From: Paenibacillus pini JCM 16418
GTDB taxonomy: Bacteria; Bacillota; Bacilli; Paenibacillales; Paenibacillaceae
Direction: 5' to 3'
Length of the DNA: 64,000 bases
Assembly: GCF_000576305.1 (NCBI RefSeq)
Contig: NZ_BAVZ01000002.1
Span: 434,001 to 498,000 of the forward strand
Shown here one piece after another: positions 31,837 through 40,805 of this stretch. How positions within the stretch are numbered: the first letter of the stretch is position 1; every line of letters begins with the position of its first letter. Position numbers and translations under genes: made by a program. The notes under the pieces are model-generated. The model was not told the origin of the DNA. It saw only the letters and a program-made list of their open reading frames with translations, and did no database searches.

Positions 31837-32644
31837 TTATTTTATCAATCATAAAGCAGAAATATTCTCTTTTCAACCGGGAATTATTTGCATGAGTCCA
31901 CATCAATTGTTAAGTACACTGGGAAAAAGGGGGATGAGATATTTATAATGCGGGGTTTTCCATTCGATTTCAAAATCCTACTACAGGTACTTATTGCTTC
32001 TATCGATTAAAGATGAAGATTGGAGTGTGTTGGGAAATGCCAAAGAATAAGAGTGAATATTCTATTTGTAACGAGAATTATTTGTAAAAACTGTGCGTGA
32101 ATCTAAATGAAAAGAAAATACGAGCCTAATTCTTCCTAGTCATAAAGGAGCATGAAGTAGACAATACGGGAAAAGAACTATACGAATAGTCACAGGCATC
32201 CTGCTTTATCATTTAAGGTATAAACCCATCTCATGCACATAATGTCCCGAGAGGGACTCTTTCCTCATATTAAAAAATCCCTAAGAAACTAAAACGTTGA
32301 TATAACGCGGTTTTCCGCTGTCGCTTTATCGGACTATAGTAGTGTTTTGTCGAATTAATGGATAAAGATGTTAAAGAATATAATATATTAGTGATTTTTT
32401 AATATGAAAGCGTTTACGACACTGCTGTTGCAGGAAATTTGGTTACAAAATTGAGATGAAATTCATAAACACGAGTTTAATTAAAATAAGGATTATACTT
32501 CCAATTATATAGGCCAACAGGTTCCAAAATTTGCATCCACCAGCCTATTTTATTAAGGGGTGCAGATGGTTAAAAATTAGAGTTGTACAGAGCGAGGCTA
32601 CGCAAATATGAAAAGGAAAAACAAGAGGTGAGAACATTTAGTGT
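31837..32644. other. long AT-rich intergenic region upstream of the polysaccharide operon
   Basis: About 800 bases with no credible gene. Tiny frames at 31948 and 32011 lack ribosome sites. Small hairpins occur at 32244-32257 (GTCCC-gaga-GGGAC) and 32307-32318 (GCGG-tttt-CCGC), and a cre-like site at 32405-32418. It probably holds the promoter and a long 5' leader of the operon. Confidence 0.6.
32405..32418 (+). promoter_or_regulatory. candidate CcpA cre site
   Basis: TGAAAGCGTTTACG matches the cre consensus TGWNANCGNTNWCA at every fixed position except the last. It lies 227 bases upstream of the first gene of the polysaccharide operon. Confidence 0.5.
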
Positions 32645-34876
32645 ATGATCAAACGTAAATTTTTGGTTGTTGGCATTGCAGCCGCCGTTCTCATTTCTGG
32701 AGCAGTTGCGGGAGGATTTGCTGCATGGTCTTCGCCTTCGATGTCGGCTTTCGAAAATACGGAAGGAACACAATTCAAGTTCAAGACAGAAGGTGACCGG
32801 TTCCTGCAATACAATGCAGACGGAAAGTGGAGCGAAATATTTGTTAAGGGCGTTAATTTGGGTGCAACCGTACCCGGGCATTTTCCAGGTGAATTGCCAG
32901 TGACAGAAGCAGATTATCTGCGCTGGTTCAAACAAATAGATGATATGGGTGCGAATGTCATTCGTGTATACACCGTGCATCAACCAGTATTCTATTCGGC
33001 ACTTGTTAAATACAACAAAAGCAAAGGAGATGACCCGCTCTATTTCATGCAGGGCATCTGGTCGCCGGAAGAACAGTTGATTGAGCAGCAGGACGCCTAC
33101 TCGGGTGAAATTCAGAAACAGTTTAAAGATGAAATCCGCAAGGCGGTCGCCGCCGTATACGGAGATATAAGCGCTCCGCAGAAACAGGGAGCTTCGAGCG
33201 GAGAATACAAGACGAACGCAGGCAAATATTTAATGGCTTGGCATGTGGGAACGGAATGGGATCCCAGTATGGTCAAGAATACGAATGAGAAGCACAACGA
33301 TGTACCTCGGTATGAGGGAGCCTACTTTTCGGGAACGAAGGATGCATCTGCTTTTGAGAACTGGCTTGCGGGTCTGCTCGACTATACCGCACAGCAGGAA
33401 CAACAGTACGGATGGGAGCATCCCATGGCATTTACCAATTGGGTAACAACGGATGTGCTAAGCCATCCAGGCGAGCCATTATTTGAAGAAGATATGGTAA
33501 GTGTGGATGCAACAAATGTTGTACCGGGAAATTGGAAGGCGGGTTATTTCGCAGCTTATCACGTGTACCCATATTATCCTGACTTTTTCCAGACAGATGC
33601 TTCGCTTAGGACGATTAAAGATAGCAACGGGGAGTACAACACCTATAAGGCTTATCTTCGGCAGCTGAAAGCCAAATTCAAGAAAATCCCGATTATGGTC
33701 ACTGAATATGGAGTTCCTTCTTCGGTAGGTGTGTCTCATTTGGGGGCAGGAGGAAGAGATCAAGGGGGTCATAATGAGGAACAGCAGGGAAATATGGATG
33801 CTTCGCTGACCCGGGACATATACGATGAAGGCTATGCCGGCGCTATTTTGTTCATGTGGCAGGATGAGTGGTTCAAGAAAACGTGGAATACAATGCCTTT
33901 TGAAATTCCAGCGGATCGGCGTGCTTATTGGATTAACGTACTCACGAATGAGAAGATGTTTGGATTACTTGCCATGAGGCCAGGTAAAGAAGAGACGATT
34001 ACAATTGATGGGAAGCTAGATGATTGGGATGACATTCCGAAAGATCAGGTTATGAAGTGGCAGGGCCAAGTATCAGGGATGAAAGAGATGAAGGTAACGC
34101 ATGATGAAGGTTATCTATATATTGCAATACATCTCGATAACGTTTTTGATCCAGTGAAATCTAAACTGTTTATTGGAGCAGACACCATTACCGGGGGAAA
34201 TGTACCGGGGACGAAGCTTCTCCCAGGAAAACAACTTATGGGTGGAGCTCCTGAAACATTAATTGAAATAGGTAAAGACGAGGAATCACAGGTTGAACTA
34301 GCCACCGATTACGACTTTCATAAGCGTCTGTATGGACCGATGGGCTATGGTATGCTTCCACAGACTCCTCAGGAAGCAGCTCCTTTTGTACCATGGAAAC
34401 TAGCTATCGGGCTGCAGATGAGTCCACCGGATACACGTTTCAGTCATCCCTTTATCGATCAGACGATTGGCAAGCTGAAGCGGGGTACAAATGACCGCGG
34501 GCAGGGAGACTTCAACTCTCTTACTGCTTGGCAGTACAGCGGTAATACGATAGAGATGCGAATACCATGGATGCTGCTTGGGTTTGCGGATCCTAGTTCG
34601 CTTCAGGTTATTGATTATAGTCCGTTAAAATCTAAACCCAAACGATCCTTTAGTACGATCAAGACCGAAGGAGTTCGCCTGATTCCATGGATTGTAGATC
34701 GGACAAGTGGTGCCGTATCTTGGCCTGGGGGCAGTCAGTCAACGTTTAATGTACAAGATATTATTCCTTACACATGGAAGCCATGGGATACAGTGCAGTA
34801 CAGTGAACAGTTGAAGCAGAGCTACAACATTATGAAGAAAACTTACAGTAGCCTGTCGGCCCCTAGAGATCAGTAA
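32645..34876 (+). CDS. membrane-anchored glycoside-hydrolase-like protein with C-terminal CBM9-like domain
   Basis: This 743-residue exported protein begins with an N-terminal anchor (MIKRKFLVVGIAAAVLISGA). A (beta/alpha)8-type domain follows: FVKGVNLGATVPGHFPGE and MGANVIRVYTVHQP resemble the start of clan-A (GH2/GH5-like) barrels. WHVGTEWDPS supplies a possible acid/base Glu and IMVTEYGVPSS a possible nucleophile Glu. The C-terminal part from about 450 (ITIDGKLDDWDDIP, YLYIAIHLD) looks like a family-9 carbohydrate-binding fold. It is the first gene of a six-gene operon with a GT2 synthase, so it may trim or process the exported polymer. The exact family cannot be assigned by eye. Confidence 0.75.
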   Translation: MIKRKFLVVGIAAAVLISGAVAGGFAAWSSPSMSAFENTEGTQFKFKTEGDRFLQYNADGKWSEIFVKGVNLGATVPGHFPGELPVTEADYLRWFKQIDDMGANVIRVYTVHQPVFYSALVKYNKSKGDDPLYFMQGIWSPEEQLIEQQDAYSGEIQKQFKDEIRKAVAAVYGDISAPQKQGASSGEYKTNAGKYLMAWHVGTEWDPSMVKNTNEKHNDVPRYEGAYFSGTKDASAFENWLAGLLDYTAQQEQQYGWEHPMAFTNWVTTDVLSHPGEPLFEEDMVSVDATNVVPGNWKAGYFAAYHVYPYYPDFFQTDASLRTIKDSNGEYNTYKAYLRQLKAKFKKIPIMVTEYGVPSSVGVSHLGAGGRDQGGHNEEQQGNMDASLTRDIYDEGYAGAILFMWQDEWFKKTWNTMPFEIPADRRAYWINVLTNEKMFGLLAMRPGKEETITIDGKLDDWDDIPKDQVMKWQGQVSGMKEMKVTHDEGYLYIAIHLDNVFDPVKSKLFIGADTITGGNVPGTKLLPGKQLMGGAPETLIEIGKDEESQVELATDYDFHKRLYGPMGYGMLPQTPQEAAPFVPWKLAIGLQMSPPDTRFSHPFIDQTIGKLKRGTNDRGQGDFNSLTAWQYSGNTIEMRIPWMLLGFADPSSLQVIDYSPLKSKPKRSFSTIKTEGVRLIPWIVDRTSGAVSWPGGSQSTFNVQDIIPYTWKPWDTVQYSEQLKQSYNIMKKTYSSLSAPRDQ

Positions 34877-34914
34877 TATTAAGAAATTACAAGTTAAAAA
34901 GGAGGAGCTTCATC

Positions 34915-36108
34915 ATGATAGCGCATTTAACCTTGGCATACGTGTTCATTTATATATGCCTCGGCCTCATTGGAATTGGCATCATCCTTCTGTTTCAGAT
35001 GAAGCTTGCACATAATCGTGAGCTACGCAACATCGATAGATATGAGAAGAAGCATCGTGATTATTTTGTGTATATTCAGTCCCATCTCGAAGAAGATGCT
35101 GTGTTACAGCTTCCGCTAGGTAAGCTGACAAAGCTAGAAAGAAGGATGATCCAGCTTAAATATATTGAATGGATTGAGGCTTTCAAGGGAGACCATCGTC
35201 GTAAGCTGATCCAGCTATGTCATGATAGCGGCTTTGTGCAGGAGGATCTTAAATTGTTAAGACGCGCAAGCTATGGCAAACGGGTTGAGGTAGCATACCG
35301 TCTTGGCGGAATGCGTGCGGGAGAGGCCGTTCCTGAGCTGCTCCATCTGATGCAGAGAAGAAAGTATAATCCTTTAATGATTGTGATTGCTCGTGCTATT
35401 GCAAAGAGTTCACAGCAGCCCAAGGATGTGCTACATATGCTGCGCAGCCTGCTCTCTCATAACAAGCCGATTCATGCCCTGGCGGCAGATATCGTCACGG
35501 AGAGTAGTCTTGATTCTGGCATTCTGTATCCGATGCTACTGGAAGACGCTGATCCAGGTATCGTCCAAGTAGGAATGGCAGTAACGCGAGGACGGACAGT
35601 GCCTGAAGTTATGCCAGCGCTTAAACGACTTACCGGAACGAAGAAACAATCACTCCGGGAAGAGGCGGTTCAGCTCTATCTCGGTACGTATCCCGCACTA
35701 CATCAGGATGCGGCGATTCGTTTGATGAAGGATAGCAGCTGGGAAGTACGGGCAGCTACTGTTCGTTCACTAGGGATGTTAGGTGTAGAGGACAGCATAG
35801 ATCTGCTTACCGAAGCACTTCGTGATTCTAGTAGTAAGGTCCGTTACCTTAGTGCCGAGAGCTTGTCAGCTATTGGCGAGTCTGGATTCGAAGCACTCTG
35901 CCGAGTGGCAAGGAATGGAAAAGGGCTACAGCGCGATGCGGCTCTAGAGCGCATCGAAATCGTTCTAGCTCAAGAAACGGAACATTCGGCGCTAGAGCAT
36001 ATGGTAGCTTACAACAAGAAGCGGCTTCTGCATACCCGTTATTTCGGGAACAAGTCCACACAACGTATTGTAGGCAAAAAGGCATTAGGAGGAGATTACA
36101 CTGCTTAG
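34915..36108 (+). CDS. membrane-anchored HEAT-repeat protein
   Basis: This 397-residue protein has one N-terminal membrane helix (about 7-28, LAYVFIYICLGLIGIGIILL) followed by a soluble alpha-solenoid. HEAT-like repeats can be seen, for example EVRAATVRSLGMLGVEDSID followed by KVRYLSAESLSAIGESGFE. There are no catalytic motifs. It lies between the hydrolase (38-base gap) and the GT2 synthase (13-base gap) and could scaffold the synthase on the inner face of the membrane; this is inference from location only. Good ribosome site (aaggaggag). Confidence 0.78.
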   Translation: MIAHLTLAYVFIYICLGLIGIGIILLFQMKLAHNRELRNIDRYEKKHRDYFVYIQSHLEEDAVLQLPLGKLTKLERRMIQLKYIEWIEAFKGDHRRKLIQLCHDSGFVQEDLKLLRRASYGKRVEVAYRLGGMRAGEAVPELLHLMQRRKYNPLMIVIARAIAKSSQQPKDVLHMLRSLLSHNKPIHALAADIVTESSLDSGILYPMLLEDADPGIVQVGMAVTRGRTVPEVMPALKRLTGTKKQSLREEAVQLYLGTYPALHQDAAIRLMKDSSWEVRAATVRSLGMLGVEDSIDLLTEALRDSSSKVRYLSAESLSAIGESGFEALCRVARNGKGLQRDAALERIEIVLAQETEHSALEHMVAYNKKRLLHTRYFGNKSTQRIVGKKALGGDYTA

Positions 36109-36121
36109 AGACATCCTACTG

Positions 36122-37519
36122 ATGTATGGTATGGTCGCAATTTATTACGTAATGATTGTTAATATTTTATATTTTTCCATTATTGGTCTATCTTTTCGCA
36201 ATATTTGGACGATCGCTCGCAGAGCGAAATATTCCAGCTATAATACGCTTGCTGGTTCCGAGCTAGTGCCCGCAGTATCTCTGCTCGTGCCTGCTTACAA
36301 CGAAGAACTGACGATTATTGAGAATGTGAATTGTCTGATGACGCTGAACTATCCAACGTTTGAGGTTATTGTCATTAATGATGGTTCGAGTGATAAGACG
36401 ATGGATGTACTTATTGCTGAATACGAGCTACATAAAATACCTAATCCGGACATGAGCGGGACGATTGAGACGAACACCGTCCGCGACGTATATCATAATC
36501 CCGACTATCCGCAGCTATTCCTTATTGATAAGGAGAATGGTGGTAAGGCAGATTCACTGAATGCAGGCATTAACTTATCGCATTATCCGCTAGTTTCTTC
36601 GATTGACGCAGACTCCTTACTGGAGAAAGACGCCTTGATCCGTATGGCACGAATGTATATGGAGAATCCCGAGGAAACGGTAGCTATTGGTGGGGATGTA
36701 AGAATTGCAAATGGTTGCTTGATTGAGAATGGTGCGGTTCATAATATATCGCTTCCGCGTAAAATTTGGCCGATGTTTCAGTCAATTGAATACTTAAAAG
36801 CCTTTCTTGGCGGACGAATTGGTTGGAGTCATATGAATGGGTTAGTGATAGTATCAGGTGCATTTGGATTGTTCCGTAAAGACAGCATTATTGATGTTGG
36901 CGGTTACCGCGGAGGTTATCCCGGTGAGGACATGAACATTATTATTAAGCTCCATCGTCATATGCTTAAGAACAAAATACCCTACAGAGTCGCTTTTTGC
37001 CCGGAAGCCGTGTGCTGGACACAGGCGCCAGATACTTACGGCATATTGGCCAATCAGCGTAAACGCTGGGGGCGAGGTAATATGAAGAACATGATTGAGA
37101 ATCGCGGAATGCTTTTTAACCCGAGATATAAAGTAATGGGACTTATTACAATGCCGTACAATGTCCTGTTTGAAACGTTAAATCCTTATTTTAGAATAAC
37201 AGGATTGCTTGCTCTAGGTGGTTATGCGCTGCTGGATATGACCCATTGGAAAATCCTACTCGTATTTTTCATGCTTAATTTCTTCAGTGGCTATCTGCTT
37301 AGTGTAGGTGCTCTTGTTCTGGAAGAGATTGCTTTTAAACGATACAAGAAGCCATCGGATTTATTTAAAATGCTACTTTACTCCGCTCTTAAGTTCGTGG
37401 GATACCATCAGCTTGGTGTACTATGGCGGGTTCAGGGACATATTCAATACTTGCAAAAAAACAATTCTTGGGGAGCGATGACCAGACAAAGCTGGAATGA
37501 CGAAAGTGAAACGGCCTAA
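36122..37519 (+). CDS. processive-type family 2 glycosyltransferase, membrane polysaccharide synthase
   Basis: This 465-residue GT2 enzyme has an N-terminal membrane helix (about 5-25), then LLVPAYNEE (residues 55-62), INDGSSD (85-91) and the DxD-type SIDADS (160-165). The acceptor-site motif YPGED (266-270) has Gly in place of the common Thr, and QRKRW (312-316) marks processive synthases. Hydrophobic segments follow to the end. Hyaluronan, cellulose and poly-N-acetylglucosamine synthases share this plan. The ATG at 36122 has no close ribosome site. AGGAGG at 36087-36092 instead points to an in-frame CTG at 36101, which would add seven residues. The polymer is unknown; the neighbouring dehydrogenase suggests uronic or aminouronic acid. 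Confidence 0.85.
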   Translation: MYGMVAIYYVMIVNILYFSIIGLSFRNIWTIARRAKYSSYNTLAGSELVPAVSLLVPAYNEELTIIENVNCLMTLNYPTFEVIVINDGSSDKTMDVLIAEYELHKIPNPDMSGTIETNTVRDVYHNPDYPQLFLIDKENGGKADSLNAGINLSHYPLVSSIDADSLLEKDALIRMARMYMENPEETVAIGGDVRIANGCLIENGAVHNISLPRKIWPMFQSIEYLKAFLGGRIGWSHMNGLVIVSGAFGLFRKDSIIDVGGYRGGYPGEDMNIIIKLHRHMLKNKIPYRVAFCPEAVCWTQAPDTYGILANQRKRWGRGNMKNMIENRGMLFNPRYKVMGLITMPYNVLFETLNPYFRITGLLALGGYALLDMTHWKILLVFFMLNFFSGYLLSVGALVLEEIAFKRYKKPSDLFKMLLYSALKFVGYHQLGVLWRVQGHIQYLQKNNSWGAMTRQSWNDESETA

Positions 37520-37580
37520 TCCGGTCCTTGACTGAGAATTTGAATTCAAATATGAATTGAGCGAAAGGTGGGAATTGATA

Positions 37581-38387
37581 ATGCCCCAATCCGTTATCGT
37601 GCAGCAGGAATATAGAACGGATGTATATCATAACTTGGCAGAACGTGTTAAAGAAGCTTCTAAGGATAGCTGTGGTGTTATGTTCCTTTATTGCAGCGAT
37701 CAGCCTCCACAGATGGAGAGCCGTCTGCGGGAAATACTGCAGTATGAACCTGGATTGGAATTTGAAATTGTACCCGATAGCCAGACCGATACTCTAGCCA
37801 TCATGTTACCAGGTCATACGCTGGCTGCAGCTCATTACCAAGCTCTTCTAATAAAGCATCATTTACAGGAAACGATGAATCAGGTTGATCCACGCATAAC
37901 GCTTACGGTTTTCCCCGGACAAGTTGATCCGATGCCCGCTACATTGAAGCAAATGGCAGAGTCCGCTAAATTAAGTGTCTCATCTGATATTCAGATTTTT
38001 ACTAAACCAGAGGCGCTTAAAGATCCCGGACGTATTCTGATCGTAGATCACGACGATACCATTCGCGAATTTCTACGGATTAGGCTCCATTTGCAAGGGT
38101 ATGAGACGTTGGAAGCACTTGATGGTAAAGCAGCACTGGAACTCATTGAAAAGTGGGAGCCCGACGTGGTGCTGACGGAGTTTCATTTATACGGCATTGA
38201 TGGGCTACCGTTTATCAGGCAGATTCAAAAGTTGCTGCTTGCACAGACACCGAAAATCGTTGTGCTGACAGGTCAGCGTGTAGATCAGACCATTAGTCAA
38301 TGTTTCAAAAATGGAATTGAAGACTATGTTACTAAACCGTTTTCCCCAGTCGAACTAGATGCTCGAATTCGCCGTTGTTTTAACTAA
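37581..38387 (+). CDS. pseudo-receiver regulatory protein with possible degenerate GGDEF-like N-terminus
   Basis: This 268-residue protein starts at ATG 37581 (aaaggtggg upstream). Residues about 150-268 form a response-regulator receiver domain: ILIVDHDD (acidic pocket Asp156, Asp158/159), VVLTG with Thr230, and VTKPF with Lys252. The phosphorylation Asp is replaced by Glu200 (PDVVLTEFHLYGIDG), so normal phosphorylation is unlikely and the protein may be locked in an active-like state. The N-terminal 140 residues loosely follow a GGDEF pattern (TLAIMLPGHTLAAAHYQAL, RITLTVFPGQVDP) but lack the GGDEF signature; that is a tentative reading. There is no output DNA-binding domain. A role in controlling the synthase is inferred from the operon. 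Confidence 0.8.
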   Translation: MPQSVIVQQEYRTDVYHNLAERVKEASKDSCGVMFLYCSDQPPQMESRLREILQYEPGLEFEIVPDSQTDTLAIMLPGHTLAAAHYQALLIKHHLQETMNQVDPRITLTVFPGQVDPMPATLKQMAESAKLSVSSDIQIFTKPEALKDPGRILIVDHDDTIREFLRIRLHLQGYETLEALDGKAALELIEKWEPDVVLTEFHLYGIDGLPFIRQIQKLLLAQTPKIVVLTGQRVDQTISQCFKNGIEDYVTKPFSPVELDARIRRCFN

Positions 38388-38409
38388 AAATATATGGAGG
38401 TTGAATGTT

Positions 38410-39771
38410 GTGAATCAATATTACTCTCAATTACTGGAAGCTATTCAAACGAAAAAAGCAGTGCTTGGCGTGGTTGGACTAGGTTACGTGGGACTACCGC
38501 TTGCCGTAGAAATGGTTAAGCAAGGATTTACGGTTATCGGTATTGATGTGGATCCTTCAAAAATCGAGAAAATCTATCAAGGAGAATCCTATATTAACGA
38601 TATTTCCTCTGAGGATTTGGCAGCCTGTGTAGCCAGCGGTCGCTTTAAACCGACGACTGACTACAGCATGATTACGGTTATTGACGCACTCAGCATCTGT
38701 GTGCCAACTCCACTTAGTGAAAATCAAGATCCAGACACTTCGTATATTAAGACCGTAGTTGACCAATTGAAACTACATATGAAGAAAGGGATTCTGATTA
38801 CACTGGAAAGCACCACGTACCCAGGAACAACGGAGGAGCTAATTCAGGATGAGATCGAAGCCATTGGCTACGAGGCAGGTAAAGACTTCTTCCTGTGCTT
38901 CTCGCCAGAACGGATTGATCCTTCGAATACACGCTTTAACACATTCAATACACCTAAAGTAATTGGTGGGACAACCAAAGCTTGCCTTGAACTAGGAACA
39001 GCGCTCTATTCTAGATATGTGGAGAAAATAGTGCCTGTATCGACTACAAAAGTAGCAGAAATGTCTAAGCTTCTTGAAAATACATTCCGCAGTGTTAATA
39101 TCGCCTTTATCAATGAAATGGCGATGATGTGTGACCGAATGGGCATTAATATTTGGGAAGTTATTGATGCAGCAGCAACGAAGCCTTTCGGATTTATGCC
39201 TTTCTATCCAGGACCAGGCATCGGTGGACACTGCATTCCGCTTGACCCCATGTACTTGTCGTGGAAAGCTAAGGGATTCCGATTCTATAGTAAATTTATC
39301 GAGCTTGCTCAATCTACGAATGATAACATGCCTTACTATGTGATCAATAAAACTTCAACGATTTTAAATGAATATGCGAAGTCGATTAAGAAATCATCTG
39401 TACTCCTGCTCGGTATGGCTTACAAATCAGATATTAGTGATGTCCGTGAATCCCCAGGACTTGAAGTGTATGATTTGTTTAAAGAAAATGGTGCAAATGT
39501 AGATTATTACGATCCGCACGCGGTTAGTTTCCGAGACAAGCAGGGGGAAACCGTGCATAGTATAGCTTATGATATGAAGCAGTTTAATAAATACGATTGT
39601 ATTGTTCTCATTACAAATCACAGCGGTCTAGACTATGGTGAAATCGCAGCGCTCGGAGTACCGATTCTGGACACACGTAATGCATTCCGCAATTATGACC
39701 TGGCTCACATTTATAAGATCGGACATTCGGTACAGCATGTTGATGAGCCGAATATTGCACTAATTGTCTAA
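38410..39771 (+). CDS. nucleotide sugar dehydrogenase (UDP-GlcNAc/UDP-glucose 6-dehydrogenase family)
   Basis: This 453-residue protein starts at GTG 38410, chosen because ggagg lies 9 bases upstream; the earlier ATG at 38359 runs inside the preceding gene. The NAD-binding motif GVVGLGYVGLP is near residue 20. The catalytic Cys sits in GPGIGGHCIPLDP, and the C-terminal domain has LGMAYKSDISDVRESPG. The GGHCIP form and overall segments are closest to the WbpA/UDP-GlcNAc dehydrogenase branch, though UDP-glucose cannot be excluded. It would supply a UDP-uronic or UDP-aminouronic acid to the GT2 synthase of the same operon. Confidence 0.9.
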   Translation: MNQYYSQLLEAIQTKKAVLGVVGLGYVGLPLAVEMVKQGFTVIGIDVDPSKIEKIYQGESYINDISSEDLAACVASGRFKPTTDYSMITVIDALSICVPTPLSENQDPDTSYIKTVVDQLKLHMKKGILITLESTTYPGTTEELIQDEIEAIGYEAGKDFFLCFSPERIDPSNTRFNTFNTPKVIGGTTKACLELGTALYSRYVEKIVPVSTTKVAEMSKLLENTFRSVNIAFINEMAMMCDRMGINIWEVIDAAATKPFGFMPFYPGPGIGGHCIPLDPMYLSWKAKGFRFYSKFIELAQSTNDNMPYYVINKTSTILNEYAKSIKKSSVLLLGMAYKSDISDVRESPGLEVYDLFKENGANVDYYDPHAVSFRDKQGETVHSIAYDMKQFNKYDCIVLITNHSGLDYGEIAALGVPILDTRNAFRNYDLAHIYKIGHSVQHVDEPNIALIV

Positions 39772-40732
39772 TTCGAAGCTCAGACATGTGAAAAAAGGGA
39801 GGGAAGCTGAGAAAGTAGGTGGGATTAGGGGCAGACTTCGTATTTTGCTGTTAGCCTGTGGGCTAGTGCTCCTAATCGTACTCTTACTATTTTTGCTTCC
39901 CAAACCTTCATCCATGGAAAAGCATAAAGCTACTTGGCTATGGGATACCTCTATGATTGAGGACAATACGAACAGCATACTTTCTTTCTGCGAGGAGCAG
40001 GGGGTTGATGTCATCTTTTTGCAGGTTCAGAAAAAAGTGACTTTAGATCATTATCGTAGCTTCATTACTGCTGCTACAACGAAAGGTATTTCGGTGCATG
40101 CGCTAGATGGTACGCCGGATTGGGCCTATAAGAAGAAGCGTAGTGAAGGTAATGATTTGCTGAAATGGGTCATTGATTATAATAACGGATCTGTGGACGG
40201 TGCACGCTTTACGGGTATCCAGTTCGATGTCGAGCCATATCAACTCCAGCGCTGGAAGCGAGATCAGAATGAAGTTGTTCGTGAATGGAGCGACAACATG
40301 GATAGCTGGATAGCAGAGGGAAGTAGTCATGGCTTGTACATGAGTGCGGCAGTACCATTCTGGTTAGACGAGACTCGCGCGGCTGATGGGAGCGAAAGCT
40401 TAAGTCGCTGGATGATTCGAAAGTTCGATGCTGTAGCCGTCATGTCTTACCGCGATAGCGGGCAGGGGATGTACGATCTGGCACGTAATGAACTGAAGCA
40501 AGCAGACAAGCTTGGTAAATCGGTATGGATTGGACTAGAGCTCGCTCGTTCGAAAGAAGGAGCACATGTAAGCTTTTTTCGCAAAGATGTGCCGATAATG
40601 GAAGAGGAAATGAAGACTGCAAACAGACTTGGCGAGGAACATCCGTCATTTGCTGGGATAGCCGTTCATCATTATGAAGAATGGCAAAGTAAGGTGGCTT
40701 CAACGGAATCGCAAAAGCAGGATCGTAAGTGA
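39764..40732 (+). CDS. membrane-anchored TIM-barrel-type putative glycoside hydrolase
   Basis: This protein of up to 322 residues has a basic N-terminus and a membrane helix at about 26-46 (ILLLACGLVLLIVLLLFLL). The outside domain has ATWLWDTS (56-63), FLQVQKKV and GIQFDVEPYQ (about 151-160, where Asp and Glu are likely catalytic or sugar-binding). AAVPFWLDE, VAVMSYRDSG and FAGIAVHHYEEW follow. A secreted paralog at 59712-60599 shares all of these. It overlaps the dehydrogenase stop, so it ends the operon. The start is uncertain: TTG 39764 or GTG 39788, neither with a good ribosome site. Function as a polymer-processing hydrolase is inferred. Confidence 0.75.
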   Translation: MSNSKLRHVKKGREAEKVGGIRGRLRILLLACGLVLLIVLLLFLLPKPSSMEKHKATWLWDTSMIEDNTNSILSFCEEQGVDVIFLQVQKKVTLDHYRSFITAATTKGISVHALDGTPDWAYKKKRSEGNDLLKWVIDYNNGSVDGARFTGIQFDVEPYQLQRWKRDQNEVVREWSDNMDSWIAEGSSHGLYMSAAVPFWLDETRAADGSESLSRWMIRKFDAVAVMSYRDSGQGMYDLARNELKQADKLGKSVWIGLELARSKEGAHVSFFRKDVPIMEEEMKTANRLGEEHPSFAGIAVHHYEEWQSKVASTESQKQDRK

Positions 40733-40747
40733 TCCTACAGGGTTCCG

Positions 40748-40787
40748 AAAAGCGTGTACATGAAAACACTCATGTACACGCTTTTTT
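40748..40787. terminator. terminator closing the polysaccharide operon
   Basis: A 15-bp perfect stem AAAGCGTGTACATGA/TCATGTACACGCTTT is followed by six Ts on the plus strand and has As on the other side. It can also serve the convergent gene. Confidence 0.92.
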
Positions 40788-40805
40788 GCTATTCATGATC
40801 TAGAA

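Noticed and set aside
31948..32085. Small genes in the region before the polysaccharide operon
   Set aside because: Two frames of about 20 codons lack ribosome sites and similarity to anything known.
32244..32257. Terminator in the intergenic region
   Set aside because: The GTCCC-gaga-GGGAC hairpin has only a 5-bp stem and no T run of use.
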